Source: Streptomyces sp. NBC_01142 (GTDB lineage Bacteria > Actinomycetota > Actinomycetes > Streptomycetales > Streptomycetaceae). From it: 64,000 nucleotides of DNA. The position numbers and the translations under genes are program-made. Where the stretch lies: assembly GCF_026341125.1 (NCBI RefSeq), contig NZ_JAPEOR010000001.1, positions 2,914,001 through 2,978,000 of the forward strand. Direction: 5' to 3'. Shown one piece after another: positions 61,701 through 64,000 of this stretch (position 1 is the stretch's first letter; each line of letters begins with the position of its first letter). The notes under the pieces are model-generated. The model saw only the letters and a program-made list of their open reading frames with translations. It was not told where the DNA came from and searched no databases.

Positions 61701-64000
61701 CCTTGACCCCGACCGGAAGGACCAGGCCCTGGCCGGGCTCCCGGATCAGCCCCGCCACCAGCGTTTGCGCGCAGCAATCGACAAGGACCGGGTGGATGCG
61801 CAGATCGTGCGGCGTCGATGTGGCCTCCGCCGGTATCTCGACGCGGGCCCACGTGCTCTCGCCGTCGCGTGAGACCCGCAGGTTCGTGATGCCGGTGAAG
61901 GCCGGGCCGTGTTCGATGCCGCGGGCACGCATGCTCGCGTAGAGGGAGGCCGGGTCGAGGGCGACCGGATGTTGTGCCGGCAGAGCTGTCAGCTTCGCCG
62001 TCGGCGGCAGCGGCAGTACGCCGGTGTGGTGCAGCTCGGCAGTCGCCTGCCGTACCCAGCTTCCGTTGTCACCGCGACCGAAGATCTCGCACTCGGCACG
62101 GTCCGGAGCGGTCACGGTGACGCTTGTGATCACCTCGGTATGCGCGGACAGTTGCAGCAACTCGAGGAACCGGACGTCGGTGACCTCGATTTCCTGCGGA
62201 GGCGCGCCGAACACCTCGCAGGCTGCTGTCAGGGCGACGGCGCAGTAGCCGGCGCCGGGGAATACCGGATCGGCGTGCACCCGGTGGTCGGCCAGCCATG
62301 GCACCGCCGCGGTCCCCGCGTCTCCCTGCCAGGAGTGGCGGACCTGTTCACCAGGGACCTCGGTGTGTGTGCCGGGCAGGCCGCCGGCCGTTCCCGCGGG
62401 AGCGCTCGGGAGCGGGGCGACATCGGCCCAGTGACGTTGCCGGTCGAAGGTGAAGGAGGGTACGTCGGCGAGCTCCGCGTCCGCGTAGAGCTTCGACCAG
62501 TCGACATTGACGCCCGCGCAGTGCAGAGCAGCCAACTGGGTGCGGAACGTGGTCAGTTCCTCCTCGTCGCGGCGCAGTGTGGGCAGGACGACCGGGTTCT
62601 CGATGAGCCGGGACAGGCTGTCCGTGACGGAGCGGGTGACCACCGGGTGGGGAGAGACTTCGACGAAGAGGTGGTGCCGGTCCGCGGCAGCTGCGGCGAT
62701 CGCGGAGGCGAACCGGACGGGACGGCGCAGGTTCGCGCACCAGTAGACGGCGTCGAAGTCGGGAGTCCGGCGTGGGTCACTCAGCACTGTCGAGTAGAAG
62801 GGGACTCGGGGCTGCTCGGGTGTCACGTCCGCCAGAGCCGTGCGGAGGTCGGCGAGCAACGGATCCACCTGCGGAGAGTGCGAGGCGACATCCACGGCGA
62901 TCAGGTGCGCGGGGATGGCCCGCGCATCCCAGGCGGCAACCAGCCGTTCCACCTCTTGCCTTTCACCGGCGACGACCGTTGAGCCGGGGGCAGCCAGGAC
63001 GGCAATCGAGACCGCTCCGGTTGCACAGGCGGTGCTGAGTTCCTCTTCCACCGCGGCCCGATCCAGGTTCACGGTGGCCATCGCGCCGGCTCCGGCAATC
63101 CGGGTCAGCAGCGAGGACCGGCGGCAGATGACCCGCACACCGTCGGCGAGAGTCAGCGCTCCGGCCACGACAGCGGCCGCGACCTCACCCATGGAATGGC
63201 CCACGACGGCGGCCGGTTCGACCCCGTGCGCCCGCCACAGGGCGGCAAGCGAGATCTGCAGTGCGAACAGCAAGGGCTGCACCCGCGAGCATTCGGTCAC
63301 CGGCACCCGGGTGTACACCATGTCGAGTACGGAGAACCCGGCCTCGTCCCTGATCAGCGCATCGGCTTCGGCCATGGCCTCGGCGAAGGCCGGTTCGTGG
63401 TCCAGCAGAGTGCGTCCCATGCCCGGCCATTGCGAGCCCTGCCCCGAGAACACCCACACCGGGCGCCGCGAGACTCCGGCGGCCACCGTGCCGGACACCA
63501 GGCCCGGGTGGGCCACTTCGGCCGCGAAGGACCTCAGGGCGCCGACCAGGTCACGGCGGGAGGCGGCCACCACGCCGAGGCGGCCGCGGCCCGGCGATCG
63601 CCTCAGTGCGAGTGTGTGGGCGACGTCGCACAGCGGCACGCTCGATCCGTCACCCTCGAGCCAGTCGGCGAGCCGTTCCGCCGCCAACGGGAGCACTCTG
63701 GCGGACCCCGCGGGTACGAGAAAGACCTCGGGCGTCGTGCCCTCCGGGCGGCGTGGGACAGGCCGACGGCCGGAGGCGGCGGCCGGTGCCTGCTCGAGTA
63801 CGACGTGGGCGTTGGTGCCGGAGTATCCGAAGGACGAGACCGCCGCGAGCCGGGGGCTCGAGCGGGTGGGCCACTCGGTCAGCCGGGTGGGCGCGAAGAA
63901 GCGGGTTCCTTCCGCTCGGATGGCCGGGTTCCACTCGGTGAAGTGCAGGTTGGGCGGGACGAGTCCGCGCTGCAGGCACAGCACGGCCTTGATCAGGCCG
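58750..64000 (-). CDS. Type I polyketide synthase, partial: (KS)-AT-DH-ER-KR-ACP
   Basis: The 1,750 visible residues are the C-terminal part of a highly reducing PKS that enters from beyond the window. In order: the end of a KS (PPNLHFTEWNP, SSFGYSGTNAHVVLEQAP); AT (VWVFSGQGSQWPGMG, GHSMGEVAAAVVAGAL, DVASHSPQV); DH (WLADHRVHADPVFPG, HPVLVDCCAQ); a central structural region; ER (VNFRDVLTAMG, LIHSATGGTGLAAIG); KR (GAYIVTGGLRGVGLATA, VVFSSMASLLG, GVYAAANSWLD); and ACP (LGFDSLLSLELR). No thioesterase follows. The VASH motif in the AT resembles methylmalonyl-type YASH. In the DH the usual Gly of HxxxGxxxxP is Ala. Single-module reducing enzymes of this layout (mycocerosic acid synthase type) act iteratively. 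Confidence 0.9.
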   Translation of the reverse strand, partial: GLIKAVLCLQRGLVPPNLHFTEWNPAIRAEGTRFFAPTRLTEWPTRSSPRLAAVSSFGYSGTNAHVVLEQAPAAASGRRPVPRRPEGTTPEVFLVPAGSARVLPLAAERLADWLEGDGSSVPLCDVAHTLALRRSPGRGRLGVVAASRRDLVGALRSFAAEVAHPGLVSGTVAAGVSRRPVWVFSGQGSQWPGMGRTLLDHEPAFAEAMAEADALIRDEAGFSVLDMVYTRVPVTECSRVQPLLFALQISLAALWRAHGVEPAAVVGHSMGEVAAAVVAGALTLADGVRVICRRSSLLTRIAGAGAMATVNLDRAAVEEELSTACATGAVSIAVLAAPGSTVVAGERQEVERLVAAWDARAIPAHLIAVDVASHSPQVDPLLADLRTALADVTPEQPRVPFYSTVLSDPRRTPDFDAVYWCANLRRPVRFASAIAAAAADRHHLFVEVSPHPVVTRSVTDSLSRLIENPVVLPTLRRDEEELTTFRTQLAALHCAGVNVDWSKLYADAELADVPSFTFDRQRHWADVAPLPSAPAGTAGGLPGTHTEVPGEQVRHSWQGDAGTAAVPWLADHRVHADPVFPGAGYCAVALTAACEVFGAPPQEIEVTDVRFLELLQLSAHTEVITSVTVTAPDRAECEIFGRGDNGSWVRQATAELHHTGVLPLPPTAKLTALPAQHPVALDPASLYASMRARGIEHGPAFTGITNLRVSRDGESTWARVEIPAEATSTPHDLRIHPVLVDCCAQTLVAGLIREPGQGLVLPVGVKAIRILGDPTTAVYCHARIVEEKADGVTGHVRLLDEAGKPVLSIDSLQLVRHGAPGAAGVDGWFLETRWQRAARPETKGTTPHGSWLVIGEADGSAQALAAVLHTAGATTDVLDTPIGDHPLGLLKDALLDRWADHPAHPNAVVLVCAPPADGGDPAAHALRRTRRLLDVAQAAVSGCLEPPRLFVVTRGAQSVDPGDPADPGQSALRGVVRVLAYEHPEVRATHLDADPADVALHDVAAELLNAGPEDEVALRGGTRHIARLDYAPLTETERGTATTRTVRYGTDRFRLRVGRFGDLGSLELTATDRPAPGPGEVELRVRAAAVNFRDVLTAMGLLSVDEEARYRIGFECAGTVTAVGPDVTAVRVGDPVLAVDLRGGAFGSFVTVPVQAVAPVPAGIDLTAAAGLPAAYVTAWYALRHVARLTAGERILIHSATGGTGLAAIGVARMLGAEVLATAGNAEKRGYLRGMGIEHVMDSRSLHFTEQTRAATGGEGVDVVLNSLSGAAIRSGLETLRPFGRFVELGVRDILSDASVGLSPFRHNITLSTVDLIEVQHERSEVFTSMLREVLGEVASGRLKPLPHRSFPLAEVTEAFRFMAGASHIGKLILTVPDRGDTTAVIPEGPSAVHPDGAYIVTGGLRGVGLATACWLAEQGAGHLVLNGRSPGSPSTERTLEELRARGTRITVVLGDIAGPGTAERLVTAATANGQALRGLVHAAMVLDDAAVTNITDDQLLRVWHPKATGAWRLHEATATHAPDWFVVFSSMASLLGNPGQGVYAAANSWLDGFATWRTGRGMPTLSVNWGAWGETGAAVDFAERGYQTIPTKKGLQALNALLVHRRTRTAVIPGKPDTWILPAVRHSSLFSLLADEPSGITEQGDSIDIRAELSSIPAGLARRTALEAYIADHIRAVLRLGNTTLDPQTPLKSLGFDSLLSLELRTRLETGLGIKIAANFVYQHPTLAALATGLADHMGLRLQDPDGS

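Overview
The window is high-GC actinobacterial DNA and almost certainly Streptomyces. The evidence is GTG starts, four-base ATGA/GTGA overlaps, a five-helix sdhCAB set, egtABCD ergothioneine genes, an ECF41 sigma factor, DtxR/IdeR-type iron boxes and a DUF5988-type small protein beside a type I PKS. From memory, the left 30 kb (lipoprotein, methyltransferase, PAS-GGDEF-EAL protein, LysR, sdhCAB, egt genes, thioredoxin) follows the order of the S. coelicolor SCO0930-SCO0885 region. That synteny was not searched.

Layout. 0.1-6 kb: divergent marR / proline iminopeptidase, a repeat lipoprotein, a DUF574-type methyltransferase and an RmdA-like c-di-GMP enzyme. 6-10.6 kb: a LysR gene divergent from sdhCAB. 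10.7-19.3 kb: a short UvrA-like ATPase, a luciferase-like monooxygenase gene interrupted by an amber codon, a HAD phosphatase, dodecin, a CAP-domain secreted protein, the decayed end of a sugar-binding-protein gene and an OlsB/OlsA-like acyltransferase pair. 19.2-23.9 kb: the ergothioneine operon egtA-egtB-egtC-egtD (minus strand). 24-27.9 kb: PARG, PemK-like protein, hydrolase, LacI regulator and a small protein. 28-29.4 kb: an IS701-family element inserted exactly at the stop codon of a thioredoxin gene. 29.4-33.5 kb: thioredoxin and disulfide-type oxidoreductase, then an ECF41 sigma factor with its AhpD-like partner gene and a recognisable ECF41 promoter.

33.8-41.2 kb is the most distinctive biosynthetic locus. 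A FhuF-like ferric reductase diverges from a tightly coupled four-gene operon (ATP-grasp ligase, two IucA/IucC synthetases, PLP-dependent decarboxylase), with two iron boxes between them. It looks like an NRPS-independent siderophore pathway with no hydroxylase or acyltransferase. A FecBCD-type uptake system with its own iron box lies at 54-58 kb.

41.2-45.9 kb holds accessory genes (DUF1772, NmrA-like, LysR, small HTH, VOC, pirin) and short inverted repeats that may be transposon remnants. 46.2-53.8 kb resembles a DevR/DosR (OsdR) dormancy regulon: two universal stress proteins, CBS protein, zinc alcohol dehydrogenase, Acg-type nitroreductase, GAF histidine kinase, NarL-type regulator and a P-type ATPase scrap. 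Candidate GGGnC-N4/5-GnCCC boxes occur at four places, three of them as pairs 19-20 bp apart. This locus is decaying: a 23-bp tandem duplication breaks the CBS gene, and a triplicated 11-bp unit changes the C-terminal frame of the nitroreductase.

The right edge (58.4-64 kb) has a DUF5988-like small protein and the C-terminal 1.75 kilo-residues of a KS-AT-DH-ER-KR-ACP polyketide synthase running off the window. No rRNA, tRNA or CRISPR array was recognised.
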